Origin: CALCKU01 sp964654665
GTDB lineage: Bacteria > Pseudomonadota > Alphaproteobacteria > Caulobacterales > Maricaulaceae
Assembly: GCA_964654665.1 (NCBI GenBank)
Contig: CAZZKV010000001.1
Coordinates: 1 to 64,000 of the forward strand
Length of the DNA: 64,000 nt
Direction of reading: 5' to 3'
This document shows, one piece after another, positions 1 through 9,328 of this stretch. The notes under the pieces are model-generated. The model was not told where the DNA came from, did not search any database, and worked only from the letters and a program-made list of their open reading frames with translations. The translations under genes were made by a program, and so were the position numbers. Positions within the stretch are counted from its first letter, which is position 1. Each line of letters opens with the position of its first letter.

Positions 1-2
1 GC

Positions 3-731
3 TTTGAACGCGGCGATATTACCACGGCCTTTATCGCCGATGAATATCCTGATGGGTTTGAAGGGGCGGAGGTTAATGCGGGCCATATGCGAAAAATCGC
101 GGCCACCTGCGCGTTGATGCAGGATATCGCCGAGCACCGTGCGGCGGAAATTTCAGGTTCTCTGCCCAATCATGCTCGTCATGTGCCGGATAAATGGGCC
201 GTTAATATCGGGGAGACCAATTTCACAGCCGATATTAACGGGGAGACCGGATTGCGCACCATTGTCATGGATAATCCTGATGAGGATAAGGCGGCTATCG
301 AGATGGAAGTGCTGATCAATTGGACGCCGGGGCAAGAGTTGGTGCGTGCCTTTATCGATAATAGCGGTTTTAATTTCAAAGCTAGAAAGTGCTCTGAAGG
401 ATATCGTGTTTGGCATAGAGGCTGTGAGTTTAAAGTCGCCGTGCGCACTCCGCGCGGGGCGGAACTCGCTAAGCTTATGCCGGTCAAAGTCGCGCCTGAC
501 ACATCTAATCTTTTGCTTTGTCCGATGCCTGGCGTGATTGTGAGTATTTTGGCCGAAGCGGGTCAAGAGGTACAAGATGGTCAAGCTCTTGCTGTGATTG
601 AAGCCATGAAAATGGAAAATACATTGCGTGCGGAAAAGAAATGCGTGATCAAATCAATCAATGCCAAAGCGGGTGATAATCTGGCAGTGGATGCCGTGAT
701 TATGGAGTTTGAAGTTGAAAGCCAAGACTGA
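3..731 (+). CDS. pccA: Propionyl-CoA carboxylase biotin-containing (alpha) subunit, 3' end
   Basis: The reading frame is open from the left edge, so only the last ~242 residues are present. The visible part begins with the end of the biotin carboxylase region (FIADEYPDGF, typical of PccA) and continues through the linker/BT region to a C-terminal biotinyl domain. The biotin attachment motif EAMKMEN is visible, with the modified lysine at codon 609-611. PccA carboxylates biotin with ATP and bicarbonate, and the PccB subunit transfers the carboxyl group to propionyl-CoA, giving methylmalonyl-CoA in the cytoplasm. The FIADEYPDGF stretch and the long linker before the biotinyl domain favour PccA over acetyl- or methylcrotonyl-CoA carboxylase subunits, but the substrate is inferred. 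Confidence 0.85.
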   Translation, partial: FERGDITTAFIADEYPDGFEGAEVNAGHMRKIAATCALMQDIAEHRAAEISGSLPNHARHVPDKWAVNIGETNFTADINGETGLRTIVMDNPDEDKAAIEMEVLINWTPGQELVRAFIDNSGFNFKARKCSEGYRVWHRGCEFKVAVRTPRGAELAKLMPVKVAPDTSNLLLCPMPGVIVSILAEAGQEVQDGQALAVIEAMKMENTLRAEKKCVIKSINAKAGDNLAVDAVIMEFEVESQD

Positions 732-818
732 GGTTTAATGGCTGTTAAGTAACAAATATTTCATACACGGGGCCGTATGCCGCGCTTGGCAAATGCGCGC
801 AATTGGTTAGGATAGGGT

Positions 819-2240
819 ATGAATATTTTAAAATCGGCTCTTTATAGTTTTTTTGCTGCTGCGACGTTGACAATTGGGTCTGCCGCGGGTCCGGCCTTGG
901 CCCAAGTAGGGCCTAACGGATTTGTCGAATTGACCAAACGCCTCTCGCCTGCTGTTGTTAACATTTCAACAGCGCAAACAATAGAGCTAGAGGATGAACC
1001 CGATGCTTTCCCCGAAGGCTCGCCTTTGGAACGGTTTAATGATTTTTTTGGCCGGGGAGGGCCGCGCGGCGGTTCTGTCGCGAAATCGTTAGGTTCCGGT
1101 TTTGTCATTGATCCCTCCGGGCTGATTGTCACGAATAACCACGTCATTGAAGATGCGGATGTGATCGAGGTGATTTTTCCAAACGGCGAGATTTATCAAG
1201 CTGAATTATTGGGGCGCGACCCGGCAACTGATATTGCCTTGATGAAAATTGAAGGGAAAGACGCCTTCCCATTTGTAAACTTTAGTGGACCGGATTCGGG
1301 CGAAGTGGGGGAATGGGTTATCGCCATTGGTAATCCTTTTGGGTATGGCGGTTCGGTTGCGGCGGGTATTATATCGGCGCGAAACCGTAATATCGACCAC
1401 GGCGCTTATGATGATTTTATCCAGTCCGATGTTGCTATTAATAAAGGGAATTCCGGCGGACCGCTCTTTAATATGGAAGGCGAGGTGATCGGGGTAAATA
1501 CGGCTATTCTCTCGCCAACAGGCGGCAGTGTCGGGATTAGTTTTGCAGTTCCCGCGGAATTGGCGCAATCGGTTGTGACGCAATTGCAAAAATACGGCGA
1601 GACGCGGCGCGGGCGTTTGGGAGCCAGTGTTCAAGAAGTCAGCGCGGAACTTGCTAAAAGTTATGGTCTGTCAAAGGCGCAAGGCGCGCTGATTACGCGC
1701 GTACAAAAAGATAGCCCTGCGGAGCGGGCTGGCTTGAAAGTCGGGGATTTAATCACTATTGCGGGCGGGATTGAATTGCCGGATCAACGCCGCCTCTTTC
1801 GGATTATTGCCGAGGCTGATATCGGTAAAGATTTGGAAATGACATATATTCGGAAACGGCGCAAGAAAACGGCGATGGTTACAATCGAACGCCTTAAAGA
1901 AAAAGTCACCAAAGCCGATCAGGATAAAGCTGATAAAGACAAAGCCGAAGCGGACCGCGTGGCCATGGGGATTTCCGTTGAGGCTCTGACAGAGGCGGTG
2001 CGCCGCAAATATAAAATCAAACCAGAAATAAAGGGTGTGCGGGTTGTCGATGTTAACACACGCAGCGATGCGGGCGGTAAGGTGCAAAAGGGTGATATCA
2101 TCGAAGAAGTTGGATTTACGCCGGTTGAAACGCCAGAAGACTTTGCCAAAGCTGTTGAAGCGGCTGAAAAACAGGACATCCCTGTACAGCTTTTGGTACG
2201 CCGCGGCTCAAATTATGTGATCTATGCTGTTAAAGCGTAA
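819..2240 (+). CDS. degP: Periplasmic Do/DegP (HtrA) family serine protease
   Basis: A 473-residue exported protease. Residues 1-29 form a signal peptide ending in ALAQ. The trypsin-like domain carries the triad His108 (TNNHVIEDA), Asp138 (ATDIALMKI) and Ser212 (GNSGGPLF). Two PDZ domains follow (about 270-355 and 385-470). This is the DegP/DegQ layout, whose members degrade or refold damaged envelope proteins. The insert between the first strand and the catalytic His is shorter than the Q-linker loop of E. coli DegP, so a DegQ-like role is possible. The gene stands alone and its 3' end overlaps the convergent serB by 11 bases. Confidence 0.93.
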   Translation: MNILKSALYSFFAAATLTIGSAAGPALAQVGPNGFVELTKRLSPAVVNISTAQTIELEDEPDAFPEGSPLERFNDFFGRGGPRGGSVAKSLGSGFVIDPSGLIVTNNHVIEDADVIEVIFPNGEIYQAELLGRDPATDIALMKIEGKDAFPFVNFSGPDSGEVGEWVIAIGNPFGYGGSVAAGIISARNRNIDHGAYDDFIQSDVAINKGNSGGPLFNMEGEVIGVNTAILSPTGGSVGISFAVPAELAQSVVTQLQKYGETRRGRLGASVQEVSAELAKSYGLSKAQGALITRVQKDSPAERAGLKVGDLITIAGGIELPDQRRLFRIIAEADIGKDLEMTYIRKRRKKTAMVTIERLKEKVTKADQDKADKDKAEADRVAMGISVEALTEAVRRKYKIKPEIKGVRVVDVNTRSDAGGKVQKGDIIEEVGFTPVETPEDFAKAVEAAEKQDIPVQLLVRRGSNYVIYAVKA

Positions 2241-3111
2241 AGTCTGTGTCTGAATAGCCTTGGTAATAAAGTGCAGTGGTTAAATCCGTATGATTAATGG
2301 CGCAATGCGCTTCACTGGCAACCAATGGTTTGGCGTAATAGGCAATACCTAAGCCAGCCGCCGTAATCATAGCCAGATCATTCGCCCCGTCGCCAATGGC
2401 GATGGCTGTAAGAGGCTTTGTATTGGAATGATCCATTAAAGCGGTTAGTTTGGCTTCGCGGCCCAAAATTGGTAAGCCGACTTCGCCGGATAGCGCCGCC
2501 CCGTTTTCCAATAAAATATTAGCCTGATGGGCGTCAAATCCAGCCATTTGCGCGATGCGCGATGTAAAAAATGTAAAGCCGCCCGATACAATAACGGTTT
2601 TTGCGCCATGGGTTTTCATGGTGCGCGCGAGGGTTTTTGCGCCTGTATTCAGGTGAATGCGCTCATCAAAACAACGTTGCAAGGCGCTAAGCGGTAGATC
2701 CTTTAACAAGCTCACGCGCTCTTTAAGCGCGGTTTCAAAATTAAGTTCTCCGCGCATCGCCCGCTCCGTAATGTCTGATACGCGGGATTTAACGCCGGCG
2801 AAATCCGCTAGTTCATCTATGCATTCTTGCCCAATCAACGTGCTATCCATATCACAAATTAGCAGTGTCTTTTTGCGCCCGGCAGCGGGTTGCACGCAAA
2901 TATCGATATCGGGGAAAAGTTTAATCAACCGAGCTTGTTCGCCTTGGATATCGCTGCAGTTAAGCTGATAATCAAAGGCTTTACCCGCAGATAGGATAGC
3001 TCCGCTTGTGGCTCCGCTGGCCGCGCGGATGGCCGATAATCGTGCGTCATTTCGTTCGGGCAAGACAAATGTAGCGACACAGGGCGTAGCTTGGGATAAA
3101 GGCGATGTCAT
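2230..3111 (-). CDS. serB: Phosphoserine phosphatase SerB
   Basis: HAD-superfamily phosphatase making L-serine from O-phosphoserine, the last step of the phosphorylated serine pathway. The HAD motif I DMDSTLIGQECID holds the nucleophilic and acid Asp residues. Motif II is VSGGFTFF and motif IV is GDGANDLAM. The first ~75 residues are a degenerate ACT-like N-terminal region. The ATG at 3111 was chosen because GGAG lies six bases upstream and the protein from here (293 residues) has normal SerB length. A longer frame to 3222 has no support. The start codon overlaps the divergent miaA ATG (shared CATG). Confidence 0.93.
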   Translation of the reverse strand: MTSPLSQATPCVATFVLPERNDARLSAIRAASGATSGAILSAGKAFDYQLNCSDIQGEQARLIKLFPDIDICVQPAAGRKKTLLICDMDSTLIGQECIDELADFAGVKSRVSDITERAMRGELNFETALKERVSLLKDLPLSALQRCFDERIHLNTGAKTLARTMKTHGAKTVIVSGGFTFFTSRIAQMAGFDAHQANILLENGAALSGEVGLPILGREAKLTALMDHSNTKPLTAIAIGDGANDLAMITAAGLGIAYYAKPLVASEAHCAINHTDLTTALYYQGYSDTDFTL

Positions 3112-4048
3112 GATGGCTCCGGCAGAGAATATGAAATGCGTGCGTTGTATGACAGGCCCAACCGCCAGCGGCAAGAGCGGTGCGGCGGTGCGACTGGCAA
3201 AATCTGTGGGCGGGGAAATCATTAATGCCGATGCGCTGCAAGTTTATAAGGATTTGCATATTTTGTCAGCGCGTCCAACTCAGGCCGAGATGGACGGGGT
3301 GCCACACCACCTTTTTGGCCATATTGATGGGGCCCAGCGTTATTCCGTCGGGCAATGGTTGCGCGAGGCCGTACCGGTCATTCAGGATGTTCTAGCCCGC
3401 GGCCATGTCCCGATCATTGTTGGTGGTACGGGATTGTATTTCAAAGCCTTAACCGAAGGTCTCGCCCATGTGCCCGAGCCTAATAGTACGGCGAAAACCC
3501 AGAGTAAAACACTGTTGGAGCAGAAAGGGATTGCCGCGCTGCGTCGTGAGGCGGAACGGGTTGATCCGGTTGCGGCTGCTCGCGTGCTTGGTAATGATCC
3601 CCATCGCTTATTGCGCATTGTAGCAGTTGCGCACGGAACGCAGAAACGGTTATCGGCTTGGCAAGCGATGACCCAGCCTGTTATTCCGCGCGGATATTGG
3701 CATGGCATGATTATCGCGCCGCCGCGCGACGAACTATATGCTAAAATCGAAACCCGGTTTGATGCCATGATTTCAGCCGGAGGGCTGGAAGAGCTACGGG
3801 TATTGGCTATGCGCGGGCTGACGTCTGACCTACCGGTTATGCGCGCGATTGGTGTGCGGCAATTATTACCGCTATTGCAGGGTCTTCAAAGCGAAGCAGA
3901 GGCAATTGCTTTATGCAAGCGTGACACACGCCGGTTTGCCAAACGCCAATTTACATGGCTGCGGGGCCAAATTGGCGAAGACCATCCTGATTGGATATGG
4001 ACGGATAATTCTCGGACTATTACGACACTAAAAGGTATGAACTGTTAA
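3110..4048 (+). CDS. miaA: tRNA dimethylallyltransferase MiaA
   Basis: Transfers dimethylallyl to A37 of tRNAs reading UNN codons. The P-loop GPTASGKS near the N-terminus, NADALQVYKDL, PHHLFG, VGGTGLYFKAL and the late RRFAKRQFTWLRG segment are MiaA signatures. Starting at the ATG at 3110 (AAAGG about seven bases before it) gives 312 residues, close to the family's usual ~300. A second ATG follows at 3113 and another at 3131, so the exact start is open. The gene diverges from serB with the two start codons overlapping, so its promoter must lie inside serB coding sequence. Confidence 0.93.
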   Translation: MMAPAENMKCVRCMTGPTASGKSGAAVRLAKSVGGEIINADALQVYKDLHILSARPTQAEMDGVPHHLFGHIDGAQRYSVGQWLREAVPVIQDVLARGHVPIIVGGTGLYFKALTEGLAHVPEPNSTAKTQSKTLLEQKGIAALRREAERVDPVAAARVLGNDPHRLLRIVAVAHGTQKRLSAWQAMTQPVIPRGYWHGMIIAPPRDELYAKIETRFDAMISAGGLEELRVLAMRGLTSDLPVMRAIGVRQLLPLLQGLQSEAEAIALCKRDTRRFAKRQFTWLRGQIGEDHPDWIWTDNSRTITTLKGMNC

Positions 4049-4134
4049 AACCCGATCATCACATCGCGCGACAATTCATGCCAAAGCCGTTTAAAGCTCT
4101 TTGCGTGCGGCGGGAGCAGCGTTAGGTTGGAGCG

Positions 4135-4854
4135 ATGCAAAGCCTGATTAATTTTTTCACCCAAATGGACAAACAGGCGGCTCGCGCCGTTGTTATTATG
4201 GTGGCCATGTTTTTCTTGGTCTTTACGCTTATAGGCTATGGGCGGGCTTATTTGCCGTTTAACGAAACTGATGTGCAAGGGTGGTTCGAAGGCGTTCGGG
4301 GCACGGTTTGGGCCTTGCCATTGACTATTAGTGTATTTTGTCTGGCGGCCTTCATCGGTATGCCGCAATGGGTCCTGATTACTGGAGCGGTAATTGCTTT
4401 CGGCCCTTTTTATGGCGCAGCCTATTCATGGATGGCGACGATGATCTCTGCTGTGCTGGATTTTTATGTGGGTCGTAAGGTTGGCGCAGAGCGGTTACGT
4501 CGATTTGGCGGAGAACTAGTGAATCGTATTTCAGAACTGGTGCGGCGTAAGGGGTTTGTAACCAGTTTTCTTGTTCGTTTGGTTCCGACGGGCCCCTTTG
4601 TTATTGTTAATATGGCTGCCGGTGTCTCGCGTATGAAGTTTCTATCATTCATAGCCGGTACAGGGCTTGGAATCTTGCCCAAGATCCTAATTGTCGCTTT
4701 TGTAGGGCAGGGGATGATCCAGTCTTTTGCAGGAAATAATGAGAGTTTTATCGTTATCTGTTTTGTGGGCGCTGTGGTCACAATTCTTATTATGCTTTAT
4801 GTACGCCATAAACTGGCCATGCGTTTGGCCTTAAAAGACGATATAGAGTCATAA
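4135..4854 (+). CDS. TVP38/TMEM64 family (VTT domain) inner-membrane protein
   Basis: A 239-residue polytopic protein with about five hydrophobic segments. The central region has VTT/DedA-superfamily features: a GxxxG-rich re-entrant stretch (LITGAVIAFGPFYGAAYSW), then RLVPTGPFVIVNMAAGVSRM, which matches the R-x-x-P-x-x-P-x-x-x-x-N pattern of the family. Members are thought to act in lipid scrambling or membrane homeostasis, but the substrate here is unknown. GGAG sits just before the ATG. It lies between miaA and the mre operon, with 143 bases before mreB. Confidence 0.8.
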   Translation: MQSLINFFTQMDKQAARAVVIMVAMFFLVFTLIGYGRAYLPFNETDVQGWFEGVRGTVWALPLTISVFCLAAFIGMPQWVLITGAVIAFGPFYGAAYSWMATMISAVLDFYVGRKVGAERLRRFGGELVNRISELVRRKGFVTSFLVRLVPTGPFVIVNMAAGVSRMKFLSFIAGTGLGILPKILIVAFVGQGMIQSFAGNNESFIVICFVGAVVTILIMLYVRHKLAMRLALKDDIES

Positions 4855-4997
4855 ATTCTAGAAAAACCCTTATAATTAGTGTTGCAATACTTGCAAAAAA
4901 TCTCTTGACCGCGCATTAAAGAGCGAAATCAGGAACAACACGATTCAGCGCGAACTTTTCTTTGGAGTGTCGTTGCAGAACTAATTAGGACTCCGAC

Positions 4998-6038
4998 ATG
5001 TTTGCGGGATTATTTGGGCTTTTTTCATCCGATATTGCTATTGATTTAGGTACGGCCAATACGCTTATTTATATGAAAGGTAAGGACGTGATTTTAAACG
5101 AGCCTTCGGTCGTGGCATATTCGGTCAAAGATGGCCGCAGAGAAGTTCACGCCGTTGGGCAAGATGCCAGCGTCATGTTAGGCCGCACACCCGGGAATAT
5201 CGAAGCGATCCGCCCCATGAAAGACGGAGTGATTGCTGATTTTGATGTTGCGGAACAAATGATCGAACATTTTATCAAGAAGGTGCATAATCGTTCGCGC
5301 TTTGTGAATCCGAAGGTCGTGATATGTGTGCCGTCAGGGGCCACAGCCGTCGAACGCCGAGCCATCCACCAAAGTGCGCTACAGGCAGGTGCGAATAAAG
5401 TCTATCTGATTGAAGAACCTATGGCTGCGGCATTGGGTGCGGGTCTGCCGATTGATCAACCTTCTGGCTCTATGGTGGTAGATATTGGCGGAGGAACGAC
5501 CGAAGTTGCCGTGCTTTCGCTTGATGGTATTGTCTATTCGCGCTCTGTTCGGGTCGGTGGTGATAAGATGGATGATGCGATTGTCCAATATATTCGCCGG
5601 ACAACCTCTTTGCTTTTAGGTGAAATTAGTGCTGAACGTGTTAAGAAGGAAATTGGATCAGCTAAAGCTCCGGCAGATGATGTGGGGATGTCTGTTACAA
5701 TCAAGGGGCGTGATTTGATGAACGGTGTTCCGCGTGAAATTCGTGTGACCGAAGCAATGATTGCCGAAAGTCTGACCGAACCTGTTGAACAGATTGTCGA
5801 AGCGGTGAAAAATGCTCTGGAAGCTACGCCGCCGGAATTGGCAGCGGATATTGTGGACAAGGGTATTATGCTAACAGGTGGGGGTGCATTACTTCGGAAT
5901 CTTGATATTGTTCTACGCGAAAAAACAGGCTTGCCTGTTTCTATCGCTGAAGACCCGCTGGCTTGTGTTGTGCGAGGGTCTGGAACTGTTGTTGAGAATC
6001 TCAACAAATGGAAGAGCGTCCTGACCAGCGGCGTTTAA
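4998..6038 (+). CDS. mreB: Rod shape-determining actin homologue MreB
   Basis: A 346-residue bacterial actin, the usual MreB length. Visible motifs are the phosphate 1 loop IDLGTANTLIYM, phosphate 2 VDIGGGTTEVAV, the connecting EEPMAAALGAGLP and the adenosine motif LTGGGALLRNLD. MreB forms membrane-bound filaments that guide the Rod complex. First gene of mreB-mreC-mreD-mrdA-rodA; AGGA precedes the ATG. The 143-base leader contains two TTGCAA boxes (4882-4887, 4891-4896) and a TTGACC at 4905-4910, but I could not pair a convincing -10 element. Confidence 0.97.
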   Translation: MFAGLFGLFSSDIAIDLGTANTLIYMKGKDVILNEPSVVAYSVKDGRREVHAVGQDASVMLGRTPGNIEAIRPMKDGVIADFDVAEQMIEHFIKKVHNRSRFVNPKVVICVPSGATAVERRAIHQSALQAGANKVYLIEEPMAAALGAGLPIDQPSGSMVVDIGGGTTEVAVLSLDGIVYSRSVRVGGDKMDDAIVQYIRRTTSLLLGEISAERVKKEIGSAKAPADDVGMSVTIKGRDLMNGVPREIRVTEAMIAESLTEPVEQIVEAVKNALEATPPELAADIVDKGIMLTGGGALLRNLDIVLREKTGLPVSIAEDPLACVVRGSGTVVENLNKWKSVLTSGV

Positions 6039-6047
6039 TGAGGCCTT

Positions 6048-6935
6048 ATGGCCAAGAGTTATAAAAATCGCGTAGCGCGCCGCCGGATTTTTTCGCGGAT
6101 ACTCATCGTTGTGTTATGCATGGTTGCTTTCATAATATTTTTGCAAGCGCGTCATGAAGATAGCCGTTTTAGTAACCTTAAATCCATGAGCGATGATATA
6201 ACCGCGCCGGTTATGCAAGTTGTGACTGCGCCTGTGCTAGCCGCAAAAAATTTCACAGAAAGCTATAAAGCCCGCAATCGGGCCTTTGAAGAGAATATCC
6301 GTCTTAAGTCAGAGTTGGCCCGGATGCGTGATCTTGAAGCGCGTGCTATAGCGTTGTCGCAAAAATTGGGCCGGTTCGAAACTATCCTTAATGTCGATAC
6401 GGGTTCCGATATTTCGGCAAATCCGATTGCTGCCCGTAATGTTTCTGAAAGCAGTGGGCCTTTTGTACGGTCTGCTCTGGTCAATGCCGGATATAATAAA
6501 AATGTAACGCTTGGGAATGCCGTAATGACAACCGATGGTCTTTATGGACACATTGTTAGGGTGGGTCGTATATCGGCTCGTATATTGTTGATTACGGATT
6601 TGAACAGCCGAATTGCTGTGATGTCAGAGCGTAGCAAGGGTACGGCGATAATGATCGGTGATAATGCCGATACCCCCCGCCTTGATTTTTTATCTGACGA
6701 TACCGGTTTTTTGGTCGGTGATCGTATTGTGACCTCTGGTGATGATGGTGTCATGCCATTTGGCCTGCCTATTGGCACTGTTTTTAAAACCGCTGATGGA
6801 CTGTTAAAGGTGAAACCCTTTGCAAGTTCAGGCCGGGCCGATTGGGTTTTAATTTATCCCTTTAGTCCGGTCGTTCCGCCTGAAACGCCTGCAGAAATCC
6901 AAGATAGGGATGCTGATGCGGGGGTGCCGCAATGA
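6048..6935 (+). CDS. mreC: Rod shape-determining protein MreC
   Basis: Bitopic protein of 295 residues: one N-terminal membrane helix (about 18-34), a coiled-coil region (about 68-105, FEENIRLKSELARMRDLEA) and the MreC beta-barrel domain with GLYGHIVRVG and the SRIAVMSERSKGTAIMIG segment. The periplasmic domain activates PBP2 within the Rod system. It starts nine bases after mreB and its stop overlaps the mreD start (ATGA), which indicates translational coupling. The C-terminal tail is short and acidic. Confidence 0.93.
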   Translation: MAKSYKNRVARRRIFSRILIVVLCMVAFIIFLQARHEDSRFSNLKSMSDDITAPVMQVVTAPVLAAKNFTESYKARNRAFEENIRLKSELARMRDLEARAIALSQKLGRFETILNVDTGSDISANPIAARNVSESSGPFVRSALVNAGYNKNVTLGNAVMTTDGLYGHIVRVGRISARILLITDLNSRIAVMSERSKGTAIMIGDNADTPRLDFLSDDTGFLVGDRIVTSGDDGVMPFGLPIGTVFKTADGLLKVKPFASSGRADWVLIYPFSPVVPPETPAEIQDRDADAGVPQ

Positions 6936-7459
6936 ATATATTTACCCGTCGATATCCGCGTGCGCAAGGCACGGTTATTCATGGCGTGCTGTTTCTTTGG
7001 ATACTGATTTATTTCGGACTACTGACATTCAATACATCTTTTATGCGATTCAGTTTTCTGGGCTTACCATTAGCGGCTATTTATCTGTGGCCGCGAGGAT
7101 CTGACCCGTTAGTGTCTACAGCCATGATTGCTGTCAGCGGGTTATTTTTGGATTTTGTCAGTGCTAGCCCCGCGGGACAATGGGTTCTGGTTTTTTTAAT
7201 AACCTTTGGCGTTTTGCGGCCTTATGCCCGTAATGCAGAAAGGCGGTTTATTGGTCATTGGATATATTTTTCCGCTGTGGTTTTTATAGCCTTTTTTCTT
7301 ATTTACGGCCTTAATCAATTTGCGGGACGGGATGGTATTCGGCAAATAGGGCTTATACAACAGGCAAGCTTGGCAGCAGCATTATTTCCGATTATTTTTC
7401 TGTTACGTAATATTGGCCGTAATTTGGTGGTCAATCCGCGAACCGTAAGGCGGTCATGA
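6932..7459 (+). CDS. mreD: Rod shape-determining membrane protein MreD
   Basis: A 175-residue protein with about five membrane helices and few polar stretches, as expected for MreD, which bridges MreC and the PBP2-RodA synthase. Assignment rests mainly on hydrophobicity and its position between mreC (4-base overlap) and mrdA (4-base overlap), because MreD sequences are poorly conserved. Confidence 0.87.
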   Translation: MNIFTRRYPRAQGTVIHGVLFLWILIYFGLLTFNTSFMRFSFLGLPLAAIYLWPRGSDPLVSTAMIAVSGLFLDFVSASPAGQWVLVFLITFGVLRPYARNAERRFIGHWIYFSAVVFIAFFLIYGLNQFAGRDGIRQIGLIQQASLAAALFPIIFLLRNIGRNLVVNPRTVRRS

Positions 7460-9327
7460 AAAAGAAAACGTCTGATACGATAGATAGTTTTACGCTTTCC
7501 CGTCGATCTCTAGTGTTAGGAGTGGGCGGTGCCGGCGTCTTTGGCGTTCTGACAGCTCGGCTTTATTATTTGCAAGTTATTCGAGCCGAAGATTACAGAT
7601 CACTGTCTGATGATAACCGGTTTAATTATAATATGGTTATACCGGCGCGCGGGACAATTCGGGACCGTAACGGCGAAGCCTTAGCGCAAAATCGCCAAGA
7701 TTACCGATTGATGCTTATTCCAGAACAAGTCAAAAATCTGGATGAAACGCTTGATAAAATTTCGCCTATTTTACCTATTAGCTCGCAAATGCGTAGGCGT
7801 ATTAAAAAGGATATTCGTAAAAACCCGCGCTTTATTCCAGTCTTAGTAAAAGACCACCTAGATTGGCAAAGTTTTGCAGCACTTAATTTGAAAACCCCGC
7901 ATTTGGCGGGCATTGTTCCCGAAGCGGGCGAAGGGCGCGCTTATCCTAAAGATGGGGTATTTTCACATGTATTAGGATATGTTGGTAAAGCCAGCCCATC
8001 CGATGTTGCCCGTGATGATGATCGTCTGCTGCTTCAACCCACTTTCCGTATTGGCAAAACCGGCGTTGAAGCCGCTGTTGATAAAAAATTACGCGGTGAG
8101 TCCGGGCGGCTTAAGGTCGAAGTAAATGCTTTTGGACGTATTGTCCGAGAATGGCCCGAAGCGGAAGATGCTGCAAAGCCCGGAGCCGACGTGTTCTTGA
8201 CATTAGATGCGGATTTGCAGCGCAGGGCCGCGGCTTTGTTTGAAGACGATAGCGGCGGCGCCGTGGTTATAGATGTCATAACAGGGGAGTTGCGGACGCT
8301 TTTATCCATGCCCAGTTTTGACGCCAATATGTTTGTTTCCGGATTGTCAAATGCAGATATGCGCCGGCTCAATAGCGATGAAAAACGTCCGCAATTTAAT
8401 AAGGTGATCGGCGGTGGTTATCCGCCTGCCTCGACGTTTAAAATGGCTGTTATGTTGGCGGGCCTAGAAACCGGTTTGATTGGATTGTCTGAGACTGTTT
8501 TTTGTTCCGGAAAAACCCGTCTTGGAAACCGGACCTTCCATTGCTGGGAACGCAAGGGTCATGGCGCTGTAGCAATGCAACAAGCGTTGCAGGTCTCATG
8601 CGATAGTTATTTTTATGAACTCGGTCAAAGGGTCGGCATTGCGAAAATAGCCGATGTCGCGCGCCGTCTGGGGTTGGGACAAATCTATGACATCGATATA
8701 GGCGGTCAGACGCCTGGTATTGTTCCAGATGAGGTATGGAAAGAAAGAGAAAAAGGTCATAGCTGGCGCATGGGCGACACTTTTAATGCCAGTATCGGAC
8801 AAGGGTTTGTCTTGACGACGCCTTTGCAACTCGCGGTAATGGCCGCTCGGCTGGCCAATGCGCGAGAGGCTGTAATGCCTACATTGATTATTAGCGATAA
8901 AATATCTGAATTTTCTAAGCTGGATTTCGACCCGCTACATCTTGATGTTGTGCGTCAAGCTATGTGGATGGTGACGGAACAGCCCGGCGGAACGGCTTAT
9001 CGTGAAAATGGTTTAGGTATCCAAGGGGTCGAATTAGCGGGTAAAACAGGTACGGGGCAGGTTTTTGGTATTACAAAATTAGAACGCCGGGGCGGTGTTC
9101 GTAAAAATAAAAAATTACCGTGGCATTTGCGTGACCATTCGGTTTTTGTCGGGTTCGCGCCTTTTGACTCCCCGCGGTTCGCTAGCGCCGTCCTTGTTGA
9201 ACATGGCGGGTCAGGGGCTAAACGTGCAGCCGATATTAGCCGTAAACTTATGGCCTATGCTTTGCGCCGGGATGGGTTGGGTGCAGGTATTGAGCCCTCG
9301 GAAACAGGGCCAAAGGCAAGCTTGTAA
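7456..9327 (+). CDS. mrdA: Penicillin-binding protein 2 (class B transpeptidase of the elongasome)
   Basis: A 623-residue class B PBP. After a short cytoplasmic tail and one membrane helix (about 17-38), the pedestal domain begins with the typical IPARGTIRDRNGEALAQN stretch. The transpeptidase motifs are Ser326-Thr-Phe-Lys329 (active-site serine), Ser381-Cys-Asp383 and Lys530-Thr-Gly. The SxD form of the second motif is normal for PBP2. It cross-links lateral-wall peptidoglycan with RodA, whose gene starts two bases after this stop. Confidence 0.95.
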   Translation: MKKKTSDTIDSFTLSRRSLVLGVGGAGVFGVLTARLYYLQVIRAEDYRSLSDDNRFNYNMVIPARGTIRDRNGEALAQNRQDYRLMLIPEQVKNLDETLDKISPILPISSQMRRRIKKDIRKNPRFIPVLVKDHLDWQSFAALNLKTPHLAGIVPEAGEGRAYPKDGVFSHVLGYVGKASPSDVARDDDRLLLQPTFRIGKTGVEAAVDKKLRGESGRLKVEVNAFGRIVREWPEAEDAAKPGADVFLTLDADLQRRAAALFEDDSGGAVVIDVITGELRTLLSMPSFDANMFVSGLSNADMRRLNSDEKRPQFNKVIGGGYPPASTFKMAVMLAGLETGLIGLSETVFCSGKTRLGNRTFHCWERKGHGAVAMQQALQVSCDSYFYELGQRVGIAKIADVARRLGLGQIYDIDIGGQTPGIVPDEVWKEREKGHSWRMGDTFNASIGQGFVLTTPLQLAVMAARLANAREAVMPTLIISDKISEFSKLDFDPLHLDVVRQAMWMVTEQPGGTAYRENGLGIQGVELAGKTGTGQVFGITKLERRGGVRKNKKLPWHLRDHSVFVGFAPFDSPRFASAVLVEHGGSGAKRAADISRKLMAYALRRDGLGAGIEPSETGPKASL

Positions 9328-9328
9328 T

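Noticed and set aside
153..584. Antisense frame opposite pccA
   Set aside because: Shadow frame without ribosome site; the plus-strand frame has the conserved biotin motif.
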